Below, piece after piece: positions 27,009 to 37,100 of a DNA stretch of 64,000 nt. Under the pieces are notes generated by a model. The model had not been told where the DNA came from. It saw only the letters and a list, made by a program, of their open reading frames with translations, and did no database searches. Each line of letters starts with the position of its first letter. Positions within the stretch are counted from its first letter, which is position 1. Source of the DNA: Sphingobacterium deserti (GTDB lineage Bacteria > Bacteroidota > Bacteroidia > Sphingobacteriales > Sphingobacteriaceae); the NCBI RefSeq assembly GCF_000757725.1, contig NZ_JJMU01000032.1:1-64000 (forward strand), in the 5' to 3' direction. Both the position numbers and the translations under genes were made by a program.

Positions 27009-28070
27009 TTAAACCTTATTCGCTAAAATACTTAACTCTTGTGCTACGCGGCCAGCAATATCCTTATAAGATTGTGAAACCGCTTCATCTGTATCCAATA
27101 AAATTGGGAAACCATTATCTCCCGCGTCGGCGATAGATTTCACTAGGGGTATTTCACCTAGGAAAGGAACGTTGTTGCTTTCAGAAAGGTGTTTCCCTCC
27201 ATCTTTACCAAAGATGTAGTATTTGCTGTCCGGTAATTCTGCTGGCGTAAAATAAGCCATGTTTTCAACGATACCTAGGATTGGTACATTGATACCCTCC
27301 ATTTGGTACATGCCAATGCCTTTGATGGCATCCGCAAGGGCAACGTGTTGCGGTGTAGTCACAATTACGGCACCCGAAATCGGATACGATTGCGCCACCG
27401 TAATGTGTATGTCGCCTGTGCCCGGTGGCATATCCACAACCAAATAGTCCAAATCACCCCAATCGGTGTCTCCAAAGAGCTGTTTAATAGCAGAAGTTGC
27501 CATGGGACCACGCCAAGGAATAGGTTGATTAGGATCAGTAAAGAAACCAATAGAAAGAAGCTTTAAGCCAAATTTTTCGATCGGCACAATTTTATTCTTG
27601 CCGTCTGCCGTCTGCACAGATGCTGGTCTTGCACCCTCCACACCAAACATAATAGGAAGAGAAGGCCCGTAGATATCTGCATCCAGCAGTCCGGTTTTTG
27701 CACCTGTTTCAGCCAAGGCCAAAGCCAGGTTGCTGGCTACGGTTGATTTACCTACACCGCCTTTGCCCGAAGAAACCAAGATAATATTTTTAATGCCGTC
27801 CAACTGCGCAGATTCAGTACCGATAACGCGAGAAGTCATATTGATGTCCACTTCGATCTCTTTGCTCACAAACAACGCTATGGCATTACGACAAGCATGC
27901 TCGATATGCCCTTTCAAAGGACAGGCAGGCGTAGTCAAAACCACATCAAACTTTAATTTATTTGGTAAGATTTCAATATTTTGAATCATGTTTAAGGTAA
28001 CCAAATCTTTTTTTAGATCCGGCTCTTCCACATGGCCTAATGCGTGCAATACTTGTTCCTTCGTAATCAT
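27009..28070 (-). CDS. mrp: Mrp/NBP35 family iron-sulfur carrier ATPase
   Basis: Cytosolic P-loop ATPase that carries or assembles Fe-S clusters. 353 aa from the ATG at 28070: an N-terminal MIP18-like domain (about 1-85), a deviant Walker A GKGGVGKST at 102-110, then LLDADIYGPSLP, DYLVVDMPPGTGD and a Mrp-type C-terminus. A GTG at 28088 would extend the frame, but it overlaps the -7 box CAAAGATA (minus strand TATCTTTG) at 28088-28095, so 28070 is preferred. The usual C-terminal CxxC is replaced by a stretch reading NMAYFTPAELPDSKYYIFGK, which I believe is common in Bacteroidota. Single-gene transcript. Confidence 0.92.
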   Translation of the reverse strand: MITKEQVLHALGHVEEPDLKKDLVTLNMIQNIEILPNKLKFDVVLTTPACPLKGHIEHACRNAIALFVSKEIEVDINMTSRVIGTESAQLDGIKNIILVSSGKGGVGKSTVASNLALALAETGAKTGLLDADIYGPSLPIMFGVEGARPASVQTADGKNKIVPIEKFGLKLLSIGFFTDPNQPIPWRGPMATSAIKQLFGDTDWGDLDYLVVDMPPGTGDIHITVAQSYPISGAVIVTTPQHVALADAIKGIGMYQMEGINVPILGIVENMAYFTPAELPDSKYYIFGKDGGKHLSESNNVPFLGEIPLVKSIADAGDNGFPILLDTDEAVSQSYKDIAGRVAQELSILANKV

Positions 28071-28087
28071 AATAACATTGTCTCGCA

Positions 28088-28095
28088 CAAAGATA
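28088..28095 (-). promoter_or_regulatory. -7 promoter box of mrp
   Basis: Minus-strand TATCTTTG is an exact TAnnTTTG match 18 bp upstream of the chosen ATG. It decides between the ATG at 28070 and the upstream GTG. Confidence 0.55.
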
Positions 28096-28347
28096 GATAT
28101 TGAGGGGTAAAATCATGTCATATGGATGTTTGTAGTTTATGAATAACAGGCTTTGAAAGTGGCTAAGTTCTGCTTGTTGGGAATAACATATTTTAGCGTT
28201 TCATCTCAAAAAAAACATCTAATTTCACCTCCGAGATTGCCGCTAATTTCGCGGTGGGGATGGAGCCTTTATATGTGGTTTTCTTCCGACCAAATTTTGT
28301 TTGCATTAAAAAGGCAATTTGTCTATGTTTAGATTGAATTATACTGT

Positions 28348-30426
28348 ATGAAAATACTTCAAAAAATACGAGCGCTATCAAAGAGGCAAAAAAATATGGT
28401 GCTGCTTATTTGTGGGTCTTTGCTGCTTCTGTTATTGATTGGGCTTGGAATTGGGCTCTCGGTTCGTGGGGAGATGCTTGATCGTGCGGTGAAAAAAGTA
28501 CAGCAGACCCTACTTACCCGCTATGAAATCGACTTTAAAGTTAGTGATTATCGGTTTACAGGCTTAACTACTGTGACGTTTAGCGATATTGAAGTGTTGC
28601 CCGAAAACAGGGATACCCTTGCACAAATTGAGTCCATGGCAGTCTCTGTGCGCTTATGGCCACTCTTGTTTGGGGATGTGAAAATAGGAAATCTCTCGTT
28701 AAAGAATTCAGACGTCACGCTGATAAAACACGATTCGATTAGCAATTATGATTTCTTGTTTAAGAAAAAAGAAAACGAACCTGCGGTAAGCAACGACGAT
28801 CGCGAGCAAAATTACGCTGCCCTTATAGACGGCTTGATGAAGCAGGTATTCTTTAAAATTCCGCGTGATATGGATTTGGAGAACTTCGAGCTTTCTTACC
28901 GCGACGATAGTTTGCAACAACGTGTGCGACTTCCCAAAGCGACTATCGACGATGGCGATTTTGAAGCCAGCCTTTTTCTAAACGACCACGATGCACAGTG
29001 GAACCTTGCCGGGCATGTAAATCCGGACAGGCAACAACTTCGTATAGAAGTGTCCTCGGAACAGAAGGATACAGAGCTACCCTTCTTGTACGGCAAGTTC
29101 GGTCTACGGGTGAGTTTCGATAAAATTATGTTTGAGCTTGATAAGGTGCGTCGCGAAAGTCAGGATTCTCTTACAATGGCAGGGAAATGGGCCTTCGAAA
29201 ACCTACATGTGCAGCACCGTCGTCTATCCGAAGACCCTATAATGCTTCCGGAAGCAGTGGGCGAGGGGCAGATAAATATCGGTAAACTAGCGCTGGAAGT
29301 TGATCCTTCCAGCACAATACGGGTCAAAGAATTTGAATTCCGGCCGCATATCAAATTTCTCCCTAAGCCTGATAAGATGATCAGCCTTTCCGTACACACG
29401 GGGCGGTTTGAAGCGCAAAAGCTATTTGATGCCATTCCGCGCGGTCTTTTTCCTACGTTAGATGGCATTGAGGTCGCGGGGGAGATCGCCTATGATCTGG
29501 ACTTTTCTGTTAATTTCGATGATCCCGATAATATCAAATTTGCTTCGAAGATGGATGATCAGCAGCTGAAAGTGGTAAAATGGGGCCGTGCTGATGTGCG
29601 AGCAATGAACGGTCCTTTTGTGTACAAGGCCTTTGAAGATACGGTCCTGATGCGCGAGATTACCGTCGGACCAGCCAACCCCAAATTCACATCGCTGAAT
29701 CAGGTGTCCTCAATTTTGAAAAAGACAGTTTTAAATACAGAGGATCCCTATTTTTACAAGCATAATGGCTTCGAAGAAGAGGCCTTCAAATTATCCATCG
29801 CCACCAATATTAAAGAGAAGGCCTTTAAAAGAGGAGCGAGCACCATCTCTATGCAACTTGTTAAAAATATCTTTTTAAATCGCAACAAAACCATGATGCG
29901 TAAATTTGAAGAAATACTTTTAGTATGGCTGATGGAGTCCTCGAAAGAGGTGAGTAAAGATCGTATGTTTGAGGTTTACCTAAACGTCATCGAATGGGGA
30001 AAAAATGTGTACGGTATTCACGAGGCTGCGGCCTATTACTTTGGCAAAACACCAGCGCAATTAAATATTGGGGAGAGCCTATACCTTTCCAGCATCATCC
30101 CGCGGCCTAAAAAAGGCTTGGCATCCTTTGATTATACAGGTCATTTAAAACCTTGGGTGCAGCGCCACTTCAACACCTATGGGTACATTATGAATAAGTT
30201 GCAACAGCTTAACGACGAGTCTGTTCCGGCCGCTTATGGTTTCTACGAAGTCACATTGCAGCCAAGCTTACGACCTCCGCGTCCAAAAGGAATCGTGGAT
30301 ACCACGTTTATGGAAATAGATCCGGAGCAAGAAGCGATCATGAAAGAAATGGAAGCGGATGAGAGCACACGCAAAAGTCTGCTCGAGAAGTTGTTTGGGA
30401 AAGATAAAAAAGAAGAGGAAAAGTAA
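28348..30426 (+). CDS. AsmA-like protein fused to a GT51 peptidoglycan glycosyltransferase
   Basis: 692 aa. A membrane segment at about 17-37 anchors a long periplasmic part. Residues about 45-420 resemble AsmA/DUF748-type beta-rich domains (DFKVSDYRFTGLTTVTFSDI, KIGNLSLKNSDVTLI). Residues about 440-640 carry the GT51 glycosyltransferase motifs: TEDPYFYKHNGF with the expected catalytic Glu at 465, RGASTISMQLVKN (495-507), RKFEEILL and EVYLNVIEWG (542-551). No transpeptidase domain follows, so it would polymerise lipid II glycans only. The Ser in STISMQL where GT51 usually has T-x-x-Q is a mild deviation. It is followed 1 bp later by hpt, so the genes are translationally close. Confidence 0.85.
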   Translation: MKILQKIRALSKRQKNMVLLICGSLLLLLLIGLGIGLSVRGEMLDRAVKKVQQTLLTRYEIDFKVSDYRFTGLTTVTFSDIEVLPENRDTLAQIESMAVSVRLWPLLFGDVKIGNLSLKNSDVTLIKHDSISNYDFLFKKKENEPAVSNDDREQNYAALIDGLMKQVFFKIPRDMDLENFELSYRDDSLQQRVRLPKATIDDGDFEASLFLNDHDAQWNLAGHVNPDRQQLRIEVSSEQKDTELPFLYGKFGLRVSFDKIMFELDKVRRESQDSLTMAGKWAFENLHVQHRRLSEDPIMLPEAVGEGQINIGKLALEVDPSSTIRVKEFEFRPHIKFLPKPDKMISLSVHTGRFEAQKLFDAIPRGLFPTLDGIEVAGEIAYDLDFSVNFDDPDNIKFASKMDDQQLKVVKWGRADVRAMNGPFVYKAFEDTVLMREITVGPANPKFTSLNQVSSILKKTVLNTEDPYFYKHNGFEEEAFKLSIATNIKEKAFKRGASTISMQLVKNIFLNRNKTMMRKFEEILLVWLMESSKEVSKDRMFEVYLNVIEWGKNVYGIHEAAAYYFGKTPAQLNIGESLYLSSIIPRPKKGLASFDYTGHLKPWVQRHFNTYGYIMNKLQQLNDESVPAAYGFYEVTLQPSLRPPRPKGIVDTTFMEIDPEQEAIMKEMEADESTRKSLLEKLFGKDKKEEEK

Positions 30427-30427
30427 A

Positions 30428-30979
30428 ATGAAGCATATCCAAATAGATAATCTCGATTTCGAACTATTTATAGACTACGAACAAATTAAGAAGCGTATTC
30501 GGCTAATGGGCATTGACATCAGCATGAAATACGCCGATAAGAACCCCGTATTTGTGGGCGTGCTGAACGGCTGTTTTATGTTTATGGCTGATCTTATGAA
30601 ACAGGTGCATGTGCCCTGCGAGGTATCTTTTGTTAAATTATCTTCTTATCAAGGTGTTCAGCAGGATCAGATACAAGAACTATTCGGGGTAGGGATGGAT
30701 TTAGCAGGGCGGGAGATCATCATTGTGGAGGATATCATCGACTCGGGCAATTCGTTACAACATACAATCGCTGCCCTCGAAAAATTGGATGTGGCTAGTA
30801 TCGCTGTTTGTGCCCTGTTGATGAAGCCCGAGTGCTTACAGCATGAGTTTGATAACATCACCTATGTAGGCTTTGAGATTGAAAGAGAGTTTGTAGTTGG
30901 TTACGGGCTGGATTATAACGGGCAATGCCGCAACCTGCCCGATATCTATAAAAATGTAGTACATAGCGAGACCGTTTAA
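30428..30979 (+). CDS. hpt: Hypoxanthine phosphoribosyltransferase
   Basis: Purine salvage enzyme: converts hypoxanthine (and usually guanine) plus PRPP to IMP/GMP in the cytosol. 183 aa from the ATG at 30428. A longer frame from 30359 overlaps the upstream gene out of frame and adds a meaningless leader, so it is rejected. The PRPP loop reads IIIVEDIIDSGNSLQ, and VFVGVLNGCFMFMADL and VSFVKLSSYQG are family blocks. Starts 1 bp after the stop of the GT51 fusion gene and is probably co-transcribed, though there is no evident functional link. Confidence 0.93.
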   Translation: MKHIQIDNLDFELFIDYEQIKKRIRLMGIDISMKYADKNPVFVGVLNGCFMFMADLMKQVHVPCEVSFVKLSSYQGVQQDQIQELFGVGMDLAGREIIIVEDIIDSGNSLQHTIAALEKLDVASIAVCALLMKPECLQHEFDNITYVGFEIEREFVVGYGLDYNGQCRNLPDIYKNVVHSETV

Positions 30980-30990
30980 CCTGCCACACC

Positions 30991-31032
30991 TGAACGTCAT
31001 CGCGAGAAGGAGGAACGACGACGAAGCGATCT
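30991..31032. repeat. REP-like 42-bp repeat, copy 1
   Basis: Begins TGAACGTCATCGCGAGAAGG and ends ACGAAGCGATCT; ATCGC and GCGAT are inverted arms. Identical to the copy at 31095-31136. It sits between convergent hpt and the addB-like gene. Confidence 0.8.
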
Positions 31033-31094
31033 CCTGTTTGTGAGGATGCAGATTAGTAGCCTTTGGAGGTCTTAGCGTTTTCTCCCGCGCCGTG

Positions 31095-31136
31095 TGAACG
31101 TCATCGCGAGAAGGAGGAACGACGACGAAGCGATCT
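31095..31136. repeat. REP-like 42-bp repeat, copy 2
   Basis: Exact direct copy of 30991-31032, 104 bp later. The pair may act as a transcription end zone, since no ordinary terminator was seen between the convergent genes. That role is inference. Confidence 0.8.
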
Positions 31137-31174
31137 TCTATTTGTAAAATACAAATCGGCTTTTATCAACCTTT

Positions 31175-34075
31175 TTAAACACCTTGTGACGATTCCGTCG
31201 TTTCCTCATCCACTGCTGCTGCGTTCCGATAAAAAAGGGTATACGGATCCGACGGATAAACAGTCGTATCCGGATTGTGCTTAAACGGTATATGCTTATC
31301 AAATATCTCTTCCAAAGTGCGCCGTAAAAACAGGACGAACGCATCTTTAGTTGCTTGAAGCGATTCGCCCGTTAACATTTCTTTTCCATTATTAAAGAGA
31401 GTCCCCTCTTCCCGCATTTTTCGGGCAACATATAAATGAGGCTCGAGCTGTCTGCGCTTCGTTACTTGCTCGAAAACATAGGCATAAAACAGTGTTTGTA
31501 GTAAGGCTTTGTTCTCCGTATTTGCGGAAAACACCTTGTCTAAATTTTTGAATACCACGCTGTCACCTCCCGTTTTGTAATCCACAATTCGTGTTTTAAC
31601 AACATCATCCCGTGTCAATACTTCGTCTACGCGGTCAATAATACCGAAAAGCCGAACCTGCTCCTCACCATCGTCTATTGTGATGGGGAAGTCAAGCATA
31701 TAATCTTCGTCATTTTCCAATTCGATGATCCGGAATGCTTTGTAGTTTTCTATATCGTAGTCGAGGTACATCTTTACGTATTCGCATGCTATTTTGTGCA
31801 TAATGCGTTGCATGCTGTTTAAATTGTCCAATGAGTCGTATGGCGTGTGGTACTGCATGCTAATTTCATGTAATACCTGCGCCTCCACTATGTTTTTTTT
31901 CTCACGAAGAACTGCGCTACTTGTCCAGCTTTCCAGCCCTTTATAGGGTTTAAAAACCGTCTCCATAACGTTGTGTATAACGGTTCCTAGTCGGTTCATC
32001 TCGAATTCATACGAGATAGTAGGCGGTTCTTTGATCTCCGCTACATGCTTTAGGAAAAATTGTAGCGGCGATTGCAGGTACGTCGTTAAGGCGGTGGCGG
32101 ATATCCTACGGCGTTGTTTTATAAAGACATGCCACATCTTATCCCATACAGCTCCATCTTTTTCGATAATCAATTCTGGATTGGGTGCTTGAAAGCGGAT
32201 AGGTTGCTGCTGCTTATGCAAGATAAAATTAAACTTACTCTCAAATTGTAGCTGTTTTATAAAGCGACTTTCCTCTCCGGTGCTGCTTTCACTTACAAGG
32301 CTATTATAGAATACATATAGCCCTTCGCTATATTGGAAGTGGCGGTAGAACAGATAGGCAGAAAGTGCATCCTGATTTTCTAGAACAGGGAGGCCATAAG
32401 CCATGCGCAGGCTGTTGGGTAAAAAAGTTGGAGAGTTCGATGTCTTCGGCAGGATGCCTTCATTGGCGCCAACGATGTATACGCGGTCGAAATTAAGACA
32501 TCGGCTTTCCAGCAAACCCATAATTTGCAACCCGCGTAGGGGGTCGCCTTCAATGGCCGCATTTACAGGCTGTATGGCTTTTCGGATAAGCCCGATTTGA
32601 AATAGAACGGATGTGTCACCCATATTTTCCATCCCAAGCTGAAGTTGGTTCAATACTTTTTTTGTTTCGACAAATAGGTTGTTATCAATCTGGTTAATGC
32701 GATCTTGTTGATCACTTGCCCCCAGTAAACGGTCTAAGATGTCGATAAGGGCAGCAATAAGGTTTTGCTTGTCGCGGATAGGGTGAAAGAAATCAGGCAG
32801 CACGCTACTGCTTACGGATATATCTTGTATGTCCACTTCAAACAATTGTTTTTCCGCAATCCTATTTAAAACCTGCGTCCGCTCATCAGCATCGAGCTTG
32901 CTGAGTGGGTGATTAACAAACGTTTCGATATGCTGAAAAGAAATCTTTCGTTTTTTGAAGTGCGTAATCTCCTGCTGCACCTGCATCCACAGATCAAGCA
33001 AGCCGAACAGCGGAGACTGCACTAAGGGATAACCCGTCGTAATATTTGCTTTTACATCGGGCAGGCTTTGTAAAAGCGGGACCAGCAAGCTTTCATCCGC
33101 CAATAAGATGGCAGCACTTGTTTCTAGCAAGGCTTGCTCCTGTATAATATCATGGAGCAGTTTAGTCTGGCTATTTTTTCCTGAGGCTGCATAAAGATGA
33201 ACCGTAGAAGTTCTATTACCAATGATATTTGGAGAATCGCCTAATGCATTACGAAGGCCATAGTTCAAAATATTGCGACGGATGAAAAGCCCCGCTTCCT
33301 GTTGTTTGTCTTCGAGGTAATAAGCGTCAGCGTCGAAGTAAAACAGCGCTTCATTTTCTTCTTGCCATTTCTTGAAGAGATGTACTTCAGCTTTGCTAAG
33401 TGCGTTGAAACCTACAAAAAGCACCTTTTTATAGCGGGATATAAAGTTGGGTTCCGCAACATTTCCTGCTACCAAATTCCGGTACAACGTAGGGTAGTTC
33501 AGCTGTTTTTCCATCTTAAGCTTTTCCTTAAATCGACGGTAGAGGATAGGCAGGCGTTTCCATAATCTTAAAAATCGCTGTTGTGTGCCTGTATGGCCAG
33601 CAGCACTAAACGATTGCCAAAACTGGCGTATAAATTCTTGCTGTTCTGCTGTGAAATGTTGAAAAGCAATCTCAATTTGTGTGCTATCGAAAAGCTCCAT
33701 ATAAATATGGTCTATATCAACCAATTCATAATCAAGCTGACCGAAATCACTGAGTATAATTTCCGCTATCGGATAAAATTCTTCCAAGGTTTCGGGTTCG
33801 GATCCTTCCTGTTGCAAAAGTTCATTATGCAGTTCAAAGAGGTAGAAAAATTGTTTGAGCTGTCCGGCTTCCGTTTCTGTCGTCGCCTGCTTTAGGAATT
33901 CCTGTATCGTGTAAAATTGGGGCGACCAAATCGCATGACCGTATACTTCAGCAAGATGTTTTTTTAGATAGGCTATAGGACGTTTATTGTTGAAAACAAT
34001 GGCAACATCAGATAAATCTCGGCCAAATTGTTTTTGGATATCTTCGGCAACCAAACGTAGGAAAGGAGCAATCAT
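31175..34075 (-). CDS. AddB-like PD-(D/E)XK nuclease / inactivated helicase
   Basis: 966 aa, second gene of an AddAB (RecBCD-like) pair that processes double-strand breaks. The N-terminal half resembles a helicase without a working Walker A (FNNKRPIAYLKKHL where GxGKT would be). The C-terminus has the nuclease core GIIDRVDEV ... RIVDYKTGG (about 830-870). The C-terminal Cys cluster of the classical AddB iron staple is not seen. It lies 62 bp after the addA-like gene on the same strand. The pairing and order support a heterodimeric helicase-nuclease in which this subunit supplies one nuclease and a recognition scaffold. Confidence 0.85.
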   Translation of the reverse strand: MIAPFLRLVAEDIQKQFGRDLSDVAIVFNNKRPIAYLKKHLAEVYGHAIWSPQFYTIQEFLKQATTETEAGQLKQFFYLFELHNELLQQEGSEPETLEEFYPIAEIILSDFGQLDYELVDIDHIYMELFDSTQIEIAFQHFTAEQQEFIRQFWQSFSAAGHTGTQQRFLRLWKRLPILYRRFKEKLKMEKQLNYPTLYRNLVAGNVAEPNFISRYKKVLFVGFNALSKAEVHLFKKWQEENEALFYFDADAYYLEDKQQEAGLFIRRNILNYGLRNALGDSPNIIGNRTSTVHLYAASGKNSQTKLLHDIIQEQALLETSAAILLADESLLVPLLQSLPDVKANITTGYPLVQSPLFGLLDLWMQVQQEITHFKKRKISFQHIETFVNHPLSKLDADERTQVLNRIAEKQLFEVDIQDISVSSSVLPDFFHPIRDKQNLIAALIDILDRLLGASDQQDRINQIDNNLFVETKKVLNQLQLGMENMGDTSVLFQIGLIRKAIQPVNAAIEGDPLRGLQIMGLLESRCLNFDRVYIVGANEGILPKTSNSPTFLPNSLRMAYGLPVLENQDALSAYLFYRHFQYSEGLYVFYNSLVSESSTGEESRFIKQLQFESKFNFILHKQQQPIRFQAPNPELIIEKDGAVWDKMWHVFIKQRRRISATALTTYLQSPLQFFLKHVAEIKEPPTISYEFEMNRLGTVIHNVMETVFKPYKGLESWTSSAVLREKKNIVEAQVLHEISMQYHTPYDSLDNLNSMQRIMHKIACEYVKMYLDYDIENYKAFRIIELENDEDYMLDFPITIDDGEEQVRLFGIIDRVDEVLTRDDVVKTRIVDYKTGGDSVVFKNLDKVFSANTENKALLQTLFYAYVFEQVTKRRQLEPHLYVARKMREEGTLFNNGKEMLTGESLQATKDAFVLFLRRTLEEIFDKHIPFKHNPDTTVYPSDPYTLFYRNAAAVDEETTESSQGV

Positions 34076-34137
34076 GTCTTGTATTTAAATAGTGGGTGGT
34101 GGATGATCAATTAGTTGACTTACAGTATAGCTGGCGG

Positions 34138-37100
34138 TTAAATAACTTCGACTAATTCATTGAATTTCGCATAATAGAGGTACCCGCGTACATTCTGATA
34201 ACCCAAATTGATCAATGCGTTCTTATAACTGTCTACCTGCCATTGGTGATCAGCATAGTCGCCTTTTGTAAATTTGAAATCAAGTACGATGGTTTCCGCT
34301 GCATTTGTAAAGACTTTATCCGGCCGAATGGTTTCTCCGCTTTCCAGGATAATGCTCGCTTCATTCCATGTTTTGTATGTTCCCGTAAGCCATTGATTTA
34401 TCTGCGGATGATGCCAGATGCGTTGGATTTCTTCCATCAGAAACGGACGATCTTCCGATGTCAATATTCCCTCTTCGATATAGCGATCAATCATAGGGAC
34501 GACTTCTTCTTCCTTGGAAATTTCCGATAAGATCTCGTGCGCAAAAATACCATATTGCGTGGCTTTTTCCAGCATTAATATATTGTTGACGTTGCGTTTG
34601 GCAGATTTATCGAAAGCTTTTTGCAATTCATGTGAAATCGGATAGGCGGATAGAGCAATACGCTCTTCCTTCGTATTTCCAGAAGGCTGCTCTTCCCGTT
34701 TCGGCGATACTACCGCTTCGACTGCCGCGATCGGATGATCAATTACCAATTGTTTATTTTCCAAACGAAAGGGTGCAGTAGTTGCTGATAAAGAATGAAA
34801 TAGCAAATCGCTAATGTATTCGCTTTTTACGTCATCACCCATAATTTCGCCGGTCTTTTTGTCTACATTTTCTTTAAATGCCGGGGCTAGGATATAGACG
34901 TGCTGAATAGCGCGCGTCGTCGCGACATAAAATGTATTCAGGGCATCCATGTAGTTAAACAGCATCTCTTCAAAATATTGTTTGTAAAAAATGGAAGTGC
35001 CGACACTGCTGTTATATTTAATTGGAATTTTTCCCAAAGTCTGAAAAGGAGTTTCCTGCGTATCAACCCAAAAATCGCCATTTAATTTGCCGTCCAAATC
35101 CCACGAACAAAAAGGAATCATAACAACATCATAGGCCAACCCCTTCGATTTATGGATCGTGGTGACTTCAATGGCGTCGACTTTGCCATTGAATGGGAGG
35201 GCGGCGGTATGCCCATCTTCTTCCCAGTATTGCAGGAATTGTGTGATGCCTCGTTCCCCAGCGGTAGAAAAGTTGGATATCATATCTTTAAATGCCAGGA
35301 TGTAAGGAAGGTGTACACTGCCTTCTATATGGAGCCCAAAAATTTCTATAAGCTGCTCCACGAGGTGTACAAGTGGTGATTGCTGTAAATTTGACCATTG
35401 ATCGATGAGCGCCAGCGGAAGTATGGAATGAATCGCTTGTAGATCGTTGCTTTTAAATTCAAGCCAATAAGCAGTATCGAAATGCGCCTCATTATTGATC
35501 AGTTGAAACAGGTAAGCCATTTTTGCTCGATGTATAACATGTTTATCCGAGCTATAGACAAGCGCTTTTAACGTTTCCAACAGCAAGAGGATAGCATCGT
35601 TAGACGCCAAGGAAAGCGCGTCACCGGAGATCACTTCAAAATTGACACCGCTGAGATTTTTATAGGCCATTAATTGCTGGATGACGAGCCGAGCCTGCGC
35701 GTTGCTGCGCACAAGGATGCCAATTTGCTTCGCGGTGTAGCGTCCTGTTGAAAGCCAATCTCCAATTTTGTCGCAAAGTAAATCGAGCGCGTCTTCTGTC
35801 ACTTGATTTCGTCGCCAGCGCCCATCGGTCACCGGAAGGTATTGTATCTCGATAGAGCCTTGTTTGCTTTTGTCGTCAAGACGGTGTGTCGGAATCTGCT
35901 GTTCACTATTTGCGTAGGCCTTTGTCAGCATTTCGCTATTGCCCGACGCTATCCACCATTGTTGCGCTTCCGCTTGCAAGTTATCCATCACTTTCTCATT
36001 GAGCACGTCTTGCAACAACTTAGGGATACTACTGTATAGATAGTTGTTCAGTGTGATGATGTTTGGATAACTACGAAAGTTAACCTCTAGCGAGCCATTT
36101 TCTATAAATGTGGGGCGCTGTTCCGGAGAAAGATGGAAGGCCTGGCCGACCTGGTCTTCCACTTGTTGAAGTAATATACGCCAGTCGCCATTCCGCCAAC
36201 GGTAGATGCTCTGCTTAACGTCGCCCACGATAAGATGTTCACTTATTTTCTGTTGCGCCTGCCCCAACGCATTGATCAGGAGTGGACTATAGTTTTTCCA
36301 CTGTATTCTCGATGTATCTTGAAATTCATCGAAAAGGAAGTAGCGGTAGCGGTTTCCTATCTTTTCCCATATAAAGGTGGGGTCTTGTTGCTCATCCAAT
36401 CCCAGGCGGTTTAATAAGATCTGGGAGTCAGAAATAAGTTGAGCGCCGTTTTCTTTTCGCCATAGGCTCAAGAGATCGCTCATCTCTTTCAACAATCGGA
36501 GGTAATAAAGATTGTTTTGAACCGCTTGGTAGGCAATGTAGGTAGGGAAGAAGGTATACAGTTCGGCGATTTGCTGCAGTATGGGCAATAGCGCCTGTCG
36601 GATATCTTCACGAACGGATTTATCAGCTAGTGTAAAAGCATCATCATGGGCAGGCAGCTCTAGATATTTGTCAAAAATCTTTTGCAAATCGCTGGACGAT
36701 TTCTTGTGTATTTTTGAACTTGTTTTGCTGGCCGCAAGCAGTTTGTTGCGCGATTTTCCTTTCAATTCGTCTGCCGTTAGTTGATAGCTGTTGAACGCTT
36801 GCGCGAAGGCATCCATGCTACTGCTAAAGGTATCCAGAAAAATGCTGGTTTTTTCTTGAATATCCTTATTTAGCAAGCTAAAGAGCTCGTTAGGATTAGC
36901 AACCGTAAGGGACGCATTAAATTCCTGAAAATTTTCGGTAAAGATCAAACCGGCTAGACTTAAAAGCTGCTGGCGGTAGTTCCAGTTTTCATTGTTCGCG
37001 ATTTTTTTATCCGCATAGTCCATTATCCAGGTTAACAGATCTGGGCGCTCATCCAATAGTTGATTGAGCATCACGGAAAGGTCTTGCTTCACCTTGTTGG

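Noticed and set aside
26378-27012. Open frames in the third repeat cluster
   Set aside because: Again built from the repeat hairpins; no independent support.
28071-28088. GTG start of mrp at 28088
   Set aside because: Lies in a TATCTTTG promoter box; the ATG at 28070 is family-like.
28193-28381. 62-codon minus-strand frame before the GT51 fusion gene
   Set aside because: No signal, domain or RBS-like context; overlaps the start of a real gene on the other strand.
30359-30427. Extended start for hpt
   Set aside because: Overlaps the previous gene in another frame; family alignment begins at MKHIQ (30428).
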